Assembly: GCA_964059195.1 (NCBI GenBank)
Contig: CAXKWD010000009.1
Coordinates: forward strand, 45,603,160 to 45,667,159
Direction: 5' to 3'
DNA: 64,000 bases
DNA from: Ectobius pallidus
Taxonomy: Eukaryota; Arthropoda; Insecta; Blattodea; Ectobiidae
Under the pieces are notes generated by a model that was not told the origin of the DNA, did not search any database, and worked only from the letters and a program-made list of their open reading frames with translations. The translations under genes were made by a program, and so were the position numbers. Within the stretch, counting starts at the first letter, position 1; each line of letters starts with the position of its first letter. Below, one piece after another: positions 32,860 through 45,965 of this stretch.

Positions 32860-35800
32860 GGTGCCCGTGGCTTCGCCACGATAATTCTTTTAAAAATTAA
32901 GAATTAAGAGTATAATAATTATTAAAGCATTAGGCTATATTTATTAACACTTCCACGCGAATCATTCATAAACTAAGCCATTAATAATTAATGAAACAGC
33001 TAAAATTCCTGCTTTAGAGTACATTTCACGACATGAAAGCGCCCCCTGGGAAAACTATATCAGAATCGATTATGCAGTTCCAAAGAACCTGTGAACACAT
33101 AATACGTATTGTTTCTCAGCTGTTTATTGACATGAATATGATGTGAATTTTATTTGATCAATTCAGTGTAATTTTCAGAAATTATATAATGTTTCAAGGG
33201 AAGGAATGGTTTGTTTGGATTATTATTATCAGCGATATTTCAAGAGATAAAACCATCAATATTTTACAGCTGTTGCCCCCGGCTTTGCCCGCCATTATTC
33301 ATTGACTCCAGGATTTTTACGAAAATTACACTGGTAGATTATTAAAAATGTTTGTGGTTCAGAGCTATGAAAATTGTAAGTAAAAATAAAATTAGAATAT
33401 CTGTTCATTGTGTTCATTTCACTTAGGCCTTATATAATAAAGAAACGGTTTTCCTTCCTAATTTTGTAGTCGTCATGAAAGTTTACACTGCGAGAGACGA
33501 ACATCGCCGAGTATATCCGATGTCTCACGAAGCGGGCGAGCAAGCACGCTATTTAGGGCCGTTGAATTGTATAAGAGTAGATAGATATTTACTTCAGTAA
33601 ACACTGAACTGATTTGGTCTGAATAAACGCAATTCTTGTTATAGTTCACTTACTGCATAACGGAGCTGCGAATCGATAGGGAAGACAAATCGTTCTAGTG
33701 ATTTAGAAGACCGTCCCTTCTTATGGGTGGTGACTTCTAACTGTGATTTGTTTCGAATTTCCACGAGACACGCGTAGACGTGCGTACATGCGTGAGGACT
33801 TCAATCTGGCTTGGTCACGAAATAAAAAGATAACATTTCTTTTCTTGGTTAGATACGGTTGAATGAATATACCCAACCTCTGCTGGACGCAAGTCCATAT
33901 TTTTCTCGTTGGGAATAAGGAAGCTTCCTGTGAGATGTGTCTCACCGAAACCACGTTGTATCGGAGACAAGGGAATTTTTCTTCTGTTACTTTACCAACT
34001 CTAGATTCTCTCATTCTGAAGGACTTTTGTATCGTTACACGGATGGAACATAATTTTTATTCAGCGATCAATGGAAATAATTACTGACACAAGATCTACA
34101 GTACACATTTTTTATTCGAATCGGTTTTAAAGCGAAGGATGGTTTATTGAATTGCTTACCAGTGGCGCCAACTTACATGGGCCCATGGTGTTCAAGCCCA
34201 CCCAATAATTTTCGGTGTATTATTATCTTAACTATTTATTCAAAACAAAAATCATGTTTCGTTGTTGACTTGCTGTAAAGCGAAAATCAAGCTATTATTG
34301 ACATGCATAGTATGATCTCCTCTTGATCCAGTTCACTCATGATCATTTGAAATCGTTCAATTCATTATTTTTGTATTTCACTCTGTCCATACAAACACCG
34401 CTGTAAGATCTTTTTATGTTTTCAAAAGACGCAAGATATTTTTGCGTAAAAAGTTATCATACTGGTGTTCTAAATGTACATAGGCCTAAAGAGAGTGCAG
34501 CAAAGTTAAATTTAGAATTGAAATTACGCTTATGTTAAGCAAAATCACAGGAAAGTCATTTAATCGACAAGGCAGGGAATATGTGAGGTAAGACAAGAGT
34601 GTGGAGTACAAGACATTGGTGACTGGTTAGAAAGAAGGAAGAGTGGAATGAACAAGCAGAATGAATGAATTAAGAAAGACTTAATCAGCAAGGGGCAAAA
34701 AACAGAGGGAAGAAGGATTTTGTGTCGTCCACAAAAAAAGCGTGTTAGGAAGCAGGAAAGAAGAAAAAAACGATTATGCTTGTGCCGAATTTATTGGGAG
34801 AACGTCAGGAGAAACAAATTTTCGCAACACGCCGTACTACTTAAAGGTGGGTCCATGTGTGATTTAATTTAATTTAATTTAATTTTATTTCAGCAATTAC
34901 CTAAAACCCAAAATAAAAACAATTGAACCCACCCCACTGTTTTTCAAAAGTTGGCGTCACTGTTGCTACTCTGGAGCCTGAATGTCTAAAACACGAGCAC
35001 TAAATGGATTTCTTTACACTACTGCTATACGCCTAGGAAAGTTTATTTTTTCTCATTAACGAATTTTATGTTCCGAATATAGGCTATAATTTCTTATTTT
35101 TCATTACCCAACTTCCTCTTCGCACTTTATATTTATAGAAGAAATGCTGATAATGTTGAACACACTACATTTCGATACTTGGCCAGACATTGTCTATAAT
35201 AATCTAATTATTAGATAAGACTGATTAGTCTTCAGTGTGTATGTGTTGAGCCAGTATAAGAAATTGTATACGTCATCGTATTATTGGACTCGCATTTCTG
35301 CAGACAATTGAAGTCTTGCGCATGCGAGTTTTATCCTTCCGGTTTCTTCAGAACCGGTTGGGATGGCGCTTTGAATAGATGTTCGTTTTGGTGCTCCGTT
35401 CGTTTTTGGCCTTTAATTAAATTTAAGAAGTATTTTAAAAAATATTTGTGAAAGTGTGTTCTCACGGGTGTATGGAAGCAGAGTAAGTAATTTGTCTGGG
35501 CGGATGGTAAGATATTCTTTTGATAATTCATGTTTAAGAACAAGCCTAGCTCATTCTCTAGCCGCCATATTGATAAATTGGAAATTCAGCATATTTGAAT
35601 TGTAGTTGAAAATAATATAAGCTTCCCCGTCTGCTTGTTATGTAATTTTATTGTGTTACAATGAGAGCACTTTCAGTTTAGGTAATAATTTGGAGCAGCA
35701 GCGGTTTTTATTTCGATATAGTAAAATACGCGTATCAACCGAATTCTCCTCACGGCTTGGGAATTTAATAACGAAGGCTTCCCAAGAGTGAGTATTGTGT

Positions 35801-36000
35801 GTTAGGCCTTCATAATTTTAGGTGATCACCGTATGCTGATTGTGGATGGATGGAATACGAAATTAGGGTGAGTGCATATTTATTATTATTATTATAGAAT
35901 GTCTAGAGTATGTTTGTGTAAGGCATATTATATGTGTTTGAAGCAAAATATATTGTTACAGCAAACTATAGGGTAGCAGGTTTAATTATTGTAGTTAGCG
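32860..36000. other. No gene recognised; short repeat-like patches
   Basis: Contains GTGCCCGTGGCTTCGCCACG (about 32862) and CCCCCGGCTTTGCCCGCC (about 33275), which resemble starts of dispersed repeats, and an (AATTT)n run near 34863-34890. Overlapping frames at 33721-34087 are not recognised. The stretch 35300-35580 is GC-richer and could hold non-coding first-exon sequence, but nothing decides it. Confidence 0.35.
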
Positions 36001-36149
36001 TATTTTGTGATTGTTCCCTCCTTTAGGACACAGGTTCCCTCTGAGTTGGTAGCAGCTTCCACGAGTGTCCAGAGAAGAAAGAGAAGAAGAGGAGAGACGA
36101 TAAAAAGAGGTGATAGAAAGGATGGATTTAAAAAGGGGGAGGACAGTGT

Positions 36150-37455
36150 GTGTGTGTGAAACTTGCGACAGTTCCACGACTTATATTATTCAAACCACCC
36201 ACCAGTTTACGAATCCTAGATGCAAGCAACACACCTTACACCAGTGACCATTCAGGACTTATTACGCCAAAACGACATATTACACAATGAAACAAATTAC
36301 ACCTTCAGACAGAGGACATTGAGACCTAAAGGATGACGTATTGCAGTACATTACACTATTTAATTAAAGTACCCTTTGATATCAAAATTTATTTATACAC
36401 AGTAATAATTGTCAGACATAAGGAAGACTTATAGCAAAACACTCCAAAATAAGACCAACATTTTTACAACCATTAAATGACAACAAGACTTATATTATAC
36501 GACTTATAAAGTGATTGATATTAAACAGGAAATGGGAGGAACCCTATTCTCGACTCAGTGTCTCTAGACATAAATATCACTTTTGACAGATAGTATTAGG
36601 GGAAACACAGCATCTTTTAACTGTAGAATGCTGAAAAGAAGCGTCAGGAACAAATTTAAGTTGACCAATAAGGGCACATGTGTGATCAAAAAGGACATAT
36701 AGGAAATATAATTAGCCAATAGAATTAGAGAAAAGTAAGGGAGAGAAATCATAACGATAGTGAAGATAGAAAACTGGGGAAGCGAACGAGGAGGTCTTGC
36801 ATCGCCGAACTTCGAAGGGAGAGGACGTATTCAGTATCCGCGCAATATAAATGAGATTATAAGGAACATTTGCAAGTCCGAAGTAAAGTTTATTTGAAGC
36901 GCGTGAATTGTGATGGGAAGTACTTTAAAATGATTGTGAATTAAATATCTTTTATAGCACAGAAATTTGAGTTAATAGAAAGTATTTAAGTATCTGCGCT
37001 AGACAAGTGGGATTATATACGAGTGAGATAAGAAATAAGTTGAAAGTTGGAAGTTAATTTTATTGAAGTGCGCCGTAAGAAGTGACTTTGAATTAAAGTA
37101 AAAGTATAGCAAGGAGATATTCAGCGAATATAGGAAGTTTCTCATATACCAATAAAGTAATGCAGTCGGCGAAATCTATGTAAAGTAGTGATCCTCTGTG
37201 CAACACACGTTGAAAGCCTCCTAGATAAATCAAATAATAAGAGAACATTAAATATTGAATAAGAGAACATTAAATATAAAATTAAAAGAACTATTTTGTA
37301 TTGTTTCTCGTACTTTTGAGCATCCCTTTAATTCGAATTAACCACGGAGATAAGACGATCGTATCTACTAGCTGACTAGCCAGGCACCTTCATCACCTCT
37401 GACGATTCGCTATATAAATCTATCTGTTTATTAACAGAATGGCGCCCGTGGACCG
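36150..37455 (+). mobile_element. Possible LTR end and primer-binding site, truncated element
   Basis: At 37440-37451 TGGCGCCCGTGG follows ...TTAACA with a three-base gap. TGGCGCCC is the usual start of a tRNA-Lys-type primer-binding site in gypsy-like elements, although the match to a standard tRNA-Lys beyond eight bases needs a small gap. A TATA-like CAATATAAATGAG is at about 36843. No second LTR, TSD or Gag/Pol reading is visible. The 105-codon frame after it starts at GTG and is not recognised. The left boundary is a guess. Confidence 0.3.
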
Positions 37456-37779
37456 GTGAATTTGTACTTACAAACCGAATTGCTGGGGAGCGGTTTCGTT
37501 GTGATTAAGGCCGCAACGAAGTCCGCCGCAAACTTATTTAAAGTTTCTATTCAAGAAGTTGGAGATATCAAATTTCTGAGCCGAAAGGTCTGCTTGGAAG
37601 AGAAATATATGGAACTGTGTTCGAAATGTATATTTCTTAGCTTTATTTTATTTTTGATCCGTTTATTTGTACTTACTAACTTGTTTGTTTTTTTATTCTG
37701 TATTGAAGTGACATTATTGTTTAAGGGATCCATCCAAATATTGAGAAATCACCTATACAATGACAAAAATTAAGCTGAA

Positions 37780-39640
37780 CAGGTTTTCTTTCTTAAATTT
37801 GATTATTTTACTTGATTGTTTTAATTTTCCTGTTATTGATCGTTTTAATGATTAACTGAAAGTTAATGTAATTTTTGTATAAGTGTATATTTTGTTCATG
37901 TATTCTTTGTCTATAAGGCAATCTGCGTTGTACAGAAAGATTGTATAAATAAAATAGGTTAGAAATGAAATATCTCGGGTCAGGGATGTAGCCGGGGGGG
38001 GGGGGGGCAGACCCCCCAGATATGAAAATTAAACTTACAACAATTGAATAATACGGTATATGTTTGTAGGACTGTAAGGTTGAGAATTTAAACATTGTAA
38101 AGATCAACCAACAATGAAATTTTGAAGGCCTATTTATAACAAAATAGGGGGAGTACACCCAGACCCCCAAATGGGCCACTCTCAATCCAAAAGTGTCCCT
38201 GCCTCCGGAAGATTACAGATCACACAGATCAGGGTGTTGATTCCTGCAGCCAATTCCACACGGGATTTACGACCGCCAGAGTATGTGACCATCACAAATA
38301 TCCATGTAGGCCTAATATTGAAACCACGAGAAGCTTTATGAAAATTTAATTTGGAAATTTCTAAAATGTACGTTTGCGGATAATGACCACGCATTTCTTA
38401 AGGCAAATATTGCTTTGTTACTTCTCCATCCATTCTTACTGAGAAAGTATGGTGTACTGAGTTCAGCCCTTACACTCAATAGGCTACTGTTCTTTACCAG
38501 AACACAAAAGGGAAAACATCACCAGACCATTCACCATTTCCTGAACAATTTTTTTATTTATTTTTTATTATTATTTTTTTTAACTGCTAGAGTTAAGTAG
38601 GCTACTGTTGAAGTTTCGGCCCAAGACTATTCAATTCAGTTATTAGCAACCATCCTGAGTTAACTTGGTTAAACAATTAACAATTTAAGTCTAAAAGTAG
38701 AAATTTATATAATTAGGCCTACTTCTAAAATTATTTCCTTACTTCTATCATTATTACATTTTTTGCATTCAAGTTAAAAATATTGATATAAATTGATATA
38801 GATATAAATACTGATATATTTATAGCCTATTGTATATATTATTGCATACATTATTATTGTATATTACTTGTACTTGTAAATATATCATGTTTTCTCATAC
38901 TTTTCTTTGTTTGTAAACAATTTCTTTCGTATTACTGGAAATAATTATTTTAGTGTATTTTATTGCACTGAACTGAACCGCCCCCGAGCACAAGGTTCAC
39001 ATCTGTAAAGATTTTATATTGTAATTTGTAGCAATAAATGTATTATTATTAATACTATGTATTGTTATTTATATATGAGTGAAATGTCAAGTGAAATACG
39101 ACCTATCACAAAAGCCACAGTTCTTAGGATAATGAAAAGATACTTTTCTTTTATATGGCAAAGGCCTACATCGGGATTGGTACTTCAGCAAAAGGTTGAT
39201 GTGTTTAACTCAATAATTAACAGCTACACGCGCATAATGTATAGAAATTTAATTTTGTTCCATGGGTATCAGAATGAACGCTGACATTTCCGTAACTCAC
39301 AAATATGCAAAAAGGTAACAATTGACGGCGATGGATTTATCTCTGTGAATACGAATGTGGCTCTTACTTTTAGCGGGGCTTGAAAATCGTTACTGGATTG
39401 GAAATAATAAAACCACTTTTCCAACTTCTTTATGGCGACATTAACAGCGGACAGGATATTTATATGCAGTGTTTTTCATATCTTATAATTATGTGAATAT
39501 GTAAGTTGCCTTACATGGAATGCTACCTTAAGATGTTACCCAGCCATTGTTATGAAGGTTGCGCTCAGCAATTGGCCAGCGAACTCCTCACAAATGATTG
39601 CCAGTTAACTGTTTCTGGTTTATTATTGCACTACACAATT
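37780..39640. other. No gene recognised
   Basis: Contains a G-rich tract (37993-38008) with C-rich partners, an AT-rich stretch, and unsupported short frames. The 125-codon and 70-codon minus-strand frames (37808-38394) show no family that I can name. Confidence 0.35.
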
Positions 39641-40366
39641 GCTTTTAAGGCCGCACTCACCTAAGACGTTTGACATCTTCGTATTAAAGGATACAAACGT
39701 GGAAATCTTAGGTAGGCTATTATGCGGTGGTTATATTTTGAATTGCATAACAGTTGTCGATATGCCTACTAGGAGACTAAGATATTTTATTTTTATAATA
39801 AAGATACCTAAGATAGCATTCACACCGCGTGCTACGTGCTACCTAGATTCACGCTGTATGCTACGCATTTAAAATACCATATAAACAAGAGCGTGGTAAT
39901 AGTGCAGGTTGTAGAGTGAGATTAATTTCTCCAGATAAATCTGAACTTATTTTATGCTACACTACTCTAAATGACGCAGGCGTACTGATGCTTTTCAGGT
40001 GTTTTCTAACTGATAAGAATATATAGCGCGTATTCGCTTGGTGTAGCTGTAGATTATGGTACAGATGGCAACGTGAGCAATTTAATACAGAATAATATGT
40101 ACAAACTGTGGAATAGTCTCCTTACGTGTACGATGTGACGTTGAATGAGTACAGAAAACGAAACGAATAGGATAAAGCGTGGATTAGAATTGCGGAAACT
40201 TTATCCTCTACAGGTAAATTACATTGTTTTCAATTCTTAAGGTAAAGTTTTTTTTTTTTTTTTTTAAAAAAAAGGTGAAAATACAAACTTTATAGCGCGG
40301 GTCACACATGCCACTTAGGTATGAATGCCAAACTGTCAGTTACGCTACTCGATGTGGAGCCTGCAT

Positions 40367-40560
40367 CAGTGGCGGACGCAGAATTTTTTTTCGGGGGGGG
40401 GGGATTTGAATAGGTACAGAAGGAATACTAAAAAAAAAAATAATTAACTTACATATATAATTAGTTTATAAAACGGGCCACTTAGAGTGCATATATAGCC
40501 TTTTTTCAAATTTCGGGGGGGGATCTATCCCCCCAATCCCCCCCTCTGCGTCCGCCACTG
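40367..40560. mobile_element. hAT MITE, 194 bp
   Basis: TIR CAGTGGCGGACGCAG at the left and CTGCGTCCGCCACTG at the right, followed inward by G-runs on the left and C-runs on the right. The 8-bp duplication gcctgcat is identical at 40359-40366 and 40561-40568. Too short to code for anything. Confidence 0.93.
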
Positions 40561-40949
40561 GCCTGCATCCAAGTAGAGCGACTCGCACGCTGTCCTACTT
40601 CGGTGTGAATGCTCACTAAGTCTACATAATTTTCGTTCCACATAAAAAGTTAAAGGAAACTCCTAAAGTAAATTAAAAGAAACGCTTTTTGTTAGGAAAC
40701 TTTCTTATAAAAACTTCCAGTTATCAGTTGGGACGTATGACATGAAATATCAGCGAGAGAGGCACTAGCCAAGTCACACTATTTATTTCTTCTTTAATAA
40801 GTCACTGGGTGGCAAAGAGGGTGTAAGAACAGGCCCTAAATCTTGCTAAGTTTAGCTGTCCAGCAGTTTGGCCACAGCTGATATAAAGCAGAAACTTTCT
40901 TCCCCTCATCCCTGCACAAACAATCACTTCTCTACATCTGGGATTCTGG

Positions 40950-41726
40950 TCACAAATCGTCACTCATAAGCAGCAGGGGTCGGCAACTATTAAAGGCACT
41001 TAGTGATACGTTGCTAATAAAATATATGTTATATGAAGACCGACGGCATGGAGGAGTGTAGGATTTCTGATGAAGGCAATATAGCTGGACACTGTATACC
41101 TCTTCAGACAAAGCACACCATATCACTCTACACCACATTATAAGATATTCAATATCTTTTCTTAAAGCTAGAGGTCCATGAAATTCGCGAGATGCGATAA
41201 TTGTTCTCAATTCTACAAATATTTGCAAAATTTCATTAAACCAGCACTTCTGTATCACAAAATAACGCGAATTTAAATAGTCTAATAACGCGAAAAGTAA
41301 ACACAACTCCAAATTAGAAGAATTTTGGCAAACAAATTTTATTTGGACGAATTGACCAAAGTTATACAATATTCTCATAATTTCTATGACGTCTTCGTGA
41401 TGTTGACAGAAATGAATGCAACGGTCATGATGGCATAAAAGAATATTCCTCATGGTAAGGTAGAGCAAAAAATGTTCGCTTCAAATGAAAAGCTCACTGA
41501 GAAAGTTAAAGAGAAAGAAATTTATGATTAACGTACGATGCAAAGCACACCAAGTGCATTCCGGTTCTTCTAAGTTCTTTCCAATGACAATTATCTTGAG
41601 AAAATCCGGAACTCGAATTAGGCTATATTTATTGTGACTATTTAGCGAATACTCACAGAATAAAACATGTAATAAATAATAATTAAAACCACGAAAATGA
41701 ATTAAGCACATCGCTGTTTGTGTCAT
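40950..41726 (-). pseudogene. Unidentified reading frame broken by one in-frame stop
   Basis: Two minus-strand frames, 41726-41481 and 41480-40950, are in the same phase and separated by a single TGA at 41483-41481, so about 257 sense codons are open apart from that stop. In DNA this AT-rich an uninterrupted 172-codon frame is unlikely by chance. The product is rich in Leu, Ile, Phe and Cys with several hydrophobic stretches. The segment around LRKDIEYLIMWCRVIWC and ALSEEVYSVQL loosely recalls the cytoplasmic and late-membrane part of insect gustatory receptors, but I cannot confirm this. It could be a decayed chemoreceptor exon or an unrelated transposon fragment. Confidence 0.35.
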
Positions 41727-41965
41727 TGTAAGAGAGATAACCTACGGCGGAACAATCTATCTATTACAATGTAATATACAGATCGTTTGGCCACTGGCTC
41801 GCGCTTGGTGCGACTTTTCATCAACTGTTTTCGTTTCTGGATTAACCTCCTTGGTATAGTCCTAACTAGTATACCGTCTTATTACATTGTATTTATTTGT
41901 ATTTGTATCATATAATAATTATCTGTTCCTTCACTATACATAATATTATACATTATGCTAATGTA

Positions 41966-42649
41966 CGAGTGTGGATCGAAAGGTAACGCACAATCATTTT
42001 TTTCTGCCTTGGTATTGCGGCTGAGATGTTGAACTTTCACCAAGATGGGTTTTGAAGCTTCAGCTTCAAACGCTATTTTGTTTTCATGTGTAGCTCTAGC
42101 GAGAAAAGCGTGAACTATGCAACAAACATGGCGCTTATGTTACTTTCGTCCACTTGTGAAGAGCAGCGAAGTGTAGTGCGATTTTTATGGGCTAAAGGGC
42201 ATAACCCGAGTGAATTTCACAGGGCATGCGTGATGTGTATGGGAACGACTGTATGGATCGTAGAAATATCTCCAGGTGGGGTGCATTCTTCGAAGATGGT
42301 CGTGATAACGTTTGTGATGCGCCACGTTCCGGACGTTCCATACAGATCAGACCTGGTATTTGTTTGGTCCCATGAAGAAATTCCTGGCCGGTAAACGCTT
42401 TGCGTCAGATGCAGAAGTGAAAACTACAGTCCGCAGATGGCTATACTACAACCGAACGGACTTCTATAAACAGGGTATTTTGAAACTGGTATCACGATGG
42501 GAGAAATGTGTTGAGAAACTTGGCGACCATATAGAAAAATATACAAAAGATGTCCCTTCATGTGTGCATTTATTTGTAATTGTACCTATTAAACTTTTTG
42601 TAAAATATATATATATATATATTGTGGGTTACTTTTCGATCCACCCTCG
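41966..42649 (+). mobile_element. Internally deleted mariner element
   Basis: The ends CGAGTGTGGATCGAAAGGTAAC and, on the other strand, CGAGGGTGGATCGAAAAGTAAC form the TIR. TA is present on both sides (41964-41965 and 42650-42651), the mariner target duplication. At 684 bp it is about half the usual 1.3 kb. The transposase start and end are present but the middle is missing. Confidence 0.92.
42128..42600 (+). pseudogene. Mariner transposase with catalytic core deleted
   Basis: The first frame carries the N-terminal helix-turn-helix of mariner transposases (EEQRSVVRFLWAKGHNPSEF). After it a one-base shift moves the reading to another frame containing DRRNISRWGAFFEDGRDNVC and APRSGR, the end of the DNA-binding region. 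The sequence then joins directly to the family's C-terminus in a further frame: GPMKKFLAGKRFASDAEVK, a Trp-rich segment and LVSRWEKCVEKLGDHIEKY. The whole D,D34D catalytic domain between them is gone. It cannot catalyse transposition. The remaining DNA-binding part could at most compete for ends, and the frameshift argues against that. Confidence 0.85.
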
Positions 42650-42689
42650 TACATTGCTTCGAGGTTAAAACGCCAAGAAGAAAGCCCTG

Positions 42690-42926
42690 AGCTGCCTGCA
42701 CAGGCTCACCGGCCATCTATCGCAAAGACGAGAACTTATTGACAGCCGAGTCGTTTGTTTGATAAATTACAAAGTATTAAAAAAAGGCTCAAAACTTAGA
42801 CTTTGATCGAACAAAAACAGTCATATGCAATACAATGGCAATTAAAACATTAGTAGGAAAATTTTGAAATGAGCGCAGCATACTCGTGTCTTAATAATGC
42901 CACTATAAGCTCGTTGCATAATGTAC
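42690..42926 (+). repeat. Dispersed repeat ending GCTCGTTGCATAATGTAC, copy 2 (partial)
   Basis: Carries the CCATCTATCGCAAAGACGAG, CGAACAAAAACAGTC and final GCTCGTTGCATAATGTAC blocks in the same order as copies 1 and 3. The left part is missing next to the mariner. Confidence 0.6.
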
Positions 42927-43007
42927 TATAATAGGCTTGTACAAGGCAAATGAAAATTAATTTGGGTAAGCAGTGACCAGGCACAGGAGAGAGAATGCTT
43001 TTCTATA

Positions 43008-43905
43008 CTTGATCCAAGATGTGTACGGAGCAAAAGTAAACAACAGATTTGCAATGACTAACTCTGTGTCCTGTCGTTTCATTGGTTAATCGCACCAGCA
43101 CATACTTCACGATAGTGCGACAAGCTCAGTCAGATGTTTACTTCCATTCCGCACACATCGTAAAATTATTTATATCTTATGTATTTGTGAAAACATAAGT
43201 TCTGTGAAGTGAGCTGCTTGCTTTCGTATTTATATCATAGGCTTACATGTTTTACAACATATATTTAGCAAACAACATTTCATTTGTTTTTATCGTTGCC
43301 TTGACAAATTTGTTGATTCTGAACAAAAACAAGTGGCATAAGTTATTAAAGACAAGACGTATTTTATAACGTAATTAATTCGTTGTATTTTTCATTTACA
43401 TAATATGTGATGAGGTACACAACATTTTGTAAGAAAAGTAATAGGAATAATTTGTATTATAGAAGAATATTGCGAGCCAGGACCTGACGTCACCAATAAA
43501 GAAACGTGCGCGGAAAAGGTCTGACCAGCGGCAAGAAGATACAGATTATAAATATATACAAAACATTAAAAGAAATCCCTGAAGTATTTGTGCAAGAAAT
43601 AGGAGTGAAAGTGGCGTCATCCGTGGGAGTAGTCCCAAGTACGGTTATCAAAGTCCTAGAAGAATACAGATCTATAGGAGGTGTCAAGTCGTCGGTGAAA
43701 ATTAAACCAAAAACAAAGATAAAAAAAATCACTTGGCAGAATTTATTGGGAATCGACTCTTGGCGCTTAATATAAAAAAGAAAGTTCCATTAACTTTACT
43801 GTAATGTAATCGACTAAACCGTCTCAAAAACGAACTCTTGTGAACTGTGCTTTGTACTTTCAAACTAGGTTGTTTACTTTTGCTCCGTACTCATCTTGGA
43901 CCAAG
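43008..43905 (+). mobile_element. IS630/Tc1-type element, 898 bp, internally deleted
   Basis: A TIR of about 37 bp: CTTGATCCAAGATGTGTACG at the left and, on the other strand, CTTGGTCCAAGATGAGTACG at the right, both continuing GAGCAAAAGTAAACAAC. TA flanks both sides (43006-43007 and 43906-43907). It contains one short reading frame with a DNA-binding type sequence and no catalytic domain. Confidence 0.88.
43506..43775 (+). pseudogene. Transposase N-terminal DNA-binding fragment
   Basis: An 89-codon open frame. The part KIQIINIYKTLKEIPEVFVQ followed by VGVVPSTVIKVLEEYRSIGG reads like the N-terminal helix-turn-helix of the IS630/Tc1-type transposases common in insects, where an STV or STVFRV-like helix contacts DNA. 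The frame opens on GTG and no ATG precedes it in frame, so independent translation is doubtful. The DDE domain is missing and the element ends 130 bp later. Confidence 0.55.
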
Positions 43906-43909
43906 TAAT

Positions 43910-45965
43910 AGCCACTACTTCACTACACACGAGATTATGAAATACTGTACTAGTAATGTGGCGCATGTGTGGTGAAGGTAGTCTGAAGCGGTCCATACAC
44001 GCATGATAGAAATAAAGTAGGAGCTCTACCCACATCTCCCTCGTCCGATGTAAACATTACATTATTTTTTCCGACCACGTCTCTCACTATAAGCCGAGGC
44101 TGCACCTCCCCAGTCTCCCCAATTCCTAAGTACAAAAACGCACTGCGATGTTTTCAAAATACCTGCCTCTACTCTGTTATTAGATTTTCAGTAACCCGCT
44201 GGTTTAATATTAAAACATGCCCACAGCAAAATATTCCATGTGCTCGTGAAAGATACAGAGGAAACAGCAGATGTTGGAGATGTTTTCTAGTTTAAAAAAT
44301 CCTGTAGTTTTATTTCTATGATCAGCTGTATACTTTAAAATTATCTTTTATGTAAATTTTCATGTTTACACACCAGTCATGTTACACAATATACAGAAAA
44401 TTTACCTACAGGTCCCCAAGTGATTCTATTAAAAATTTTAACTATTTAATTTCAAGACTGTAGAGACACATACTGTGTTGTGTTAATAACCTTTCGGGTA
44501 TTAAAATTCCCTTCTACTCATTACCATAAAAATATCACGAGTAAATGCGGATTGTCTGGTGCGAAGGTTGGTATTCCTCCCTTTCTTACTTTCAGACTCG
44601 AAGCATTAAATCTGTGGTGAAAGGAACTATAGCTATCGTTTTCGAAAATAAATTAAAGCGAGTGAATTTGTGTCCTCAAGAAAATGGTAATCATCTTTAA
44701 ACAGGTAAATATTATGTTACTTTTATTTCACACTTCAGAAATTATTGTATAGCAGAACATTATAACCATCGTTAGCGCTGTCAACTGAATTCCGTTTCTT
44801 ACGTTAGCGAATTCTCACCTGCACAAGTACTGCGACACGACAGTATGAAAATCTTTCTACCATGACTCTACATATCCTCTTCCAGTATAATAAACTACAA
44901 ATCGTGTATATTATGCAAGAGTGGTTACGAAATGTGTTAAACATGAGTTCTGAAACACAAGACAAAGATTGTACTAGGTAAAAAAGCAGACATCCGCCCA
45001 GGACAGCACGAATTATGAGATAAATCTAAAATTTATGGTCGCGATATGACCGAAGTAGTTATGGGAAGTTAATAAGTAAGAAATATAACATTATAACGTT
45101 GATTAGTTTTGAACTAGTCTTGCCTTTGTCGTTTAAGAAAAGTAACTGGAATATGGAATTAAATTCTCTTAGTAGGCCTGCATAAATTAAGTGGGTTGCG
45201 GAAGACTTGAAATAATTGAAATATTGAAATAATTACGTTCGTAAATATTATCAATTCCCAAGCCTTCTTAACCGTAAATTCTAACGGGCTAATATTCTGA
45301 ATTCAGTTTCATGAATGCTGGACACTTTTGATGCCATCGATTATGTGTGTCAGTAGAACGTTACTAGTAAATTTCAGTAGAAATTATGCAATTCATCTCA
45401 AATTGATTAACACACTCCTAAAGGCAAGAGAAAATACCATTTTAAACTTACTATGAAATCCCACGACTGTGCAAAAAGAAAAAAGGAAAAGAAAAAGAAA
45501 GAAAAGAAAGAATAAGAAAAAAAGGCCTCAACCTGGAGCGATGATTTCCTTTCCAAATGTCTCTCTGGTTGCGTGATAAAATTGTAAGTTCCCCAAGCGA
45601 ATTTCGTGGTCATGCAAATTTAACTTGGTTCCCTGGAAACCTTAGTGAAGAAATTTTGTTATGCTTTCAGTGTTTCCAACTGGTTTAAAGGATAACATTA
45701 TTATGATTTCTTAATCAGAAAATAGTCACAATGGAGTGAACTTCATAATGGCTAAATCGAATGACTGGCCATGTATACCTAGGCTGTCTGCAAATGTTAA
45801 ATTACTCAAAGATACTGCACGTGGAATGTATAGTGAAGAAGTAATGTCGCTTATAAAACATGAAGGAAAAATGATTTAGGTAAAGAACAGAAGGACGACC
45901 CATATCTAGAAAGATTTAGTAACATTATATAGGTTCGCGTTGGTATTTGGGTTCTGGCTTCGTTC
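43910..45965. other. No gene recognised
   Basis: No element ends or coding domains seen. Simple A/G-rich sequence at 45470-45520 explains the Phe/Ser-rich minus-strand frame there. Confidence 0.4.

Noticed and set aside
33721..34087. Overlapping 97- and 74-codon frames on opposite strands
   Set aside because: No recognisable family, no splice or promoter context; a length of this order is expected by chance in 64 kb.
37978..38201. MITE with CAGGGA ends around the G-rich tract
   Set aside because: The ends match for only six bases and the flanks show no duplication.
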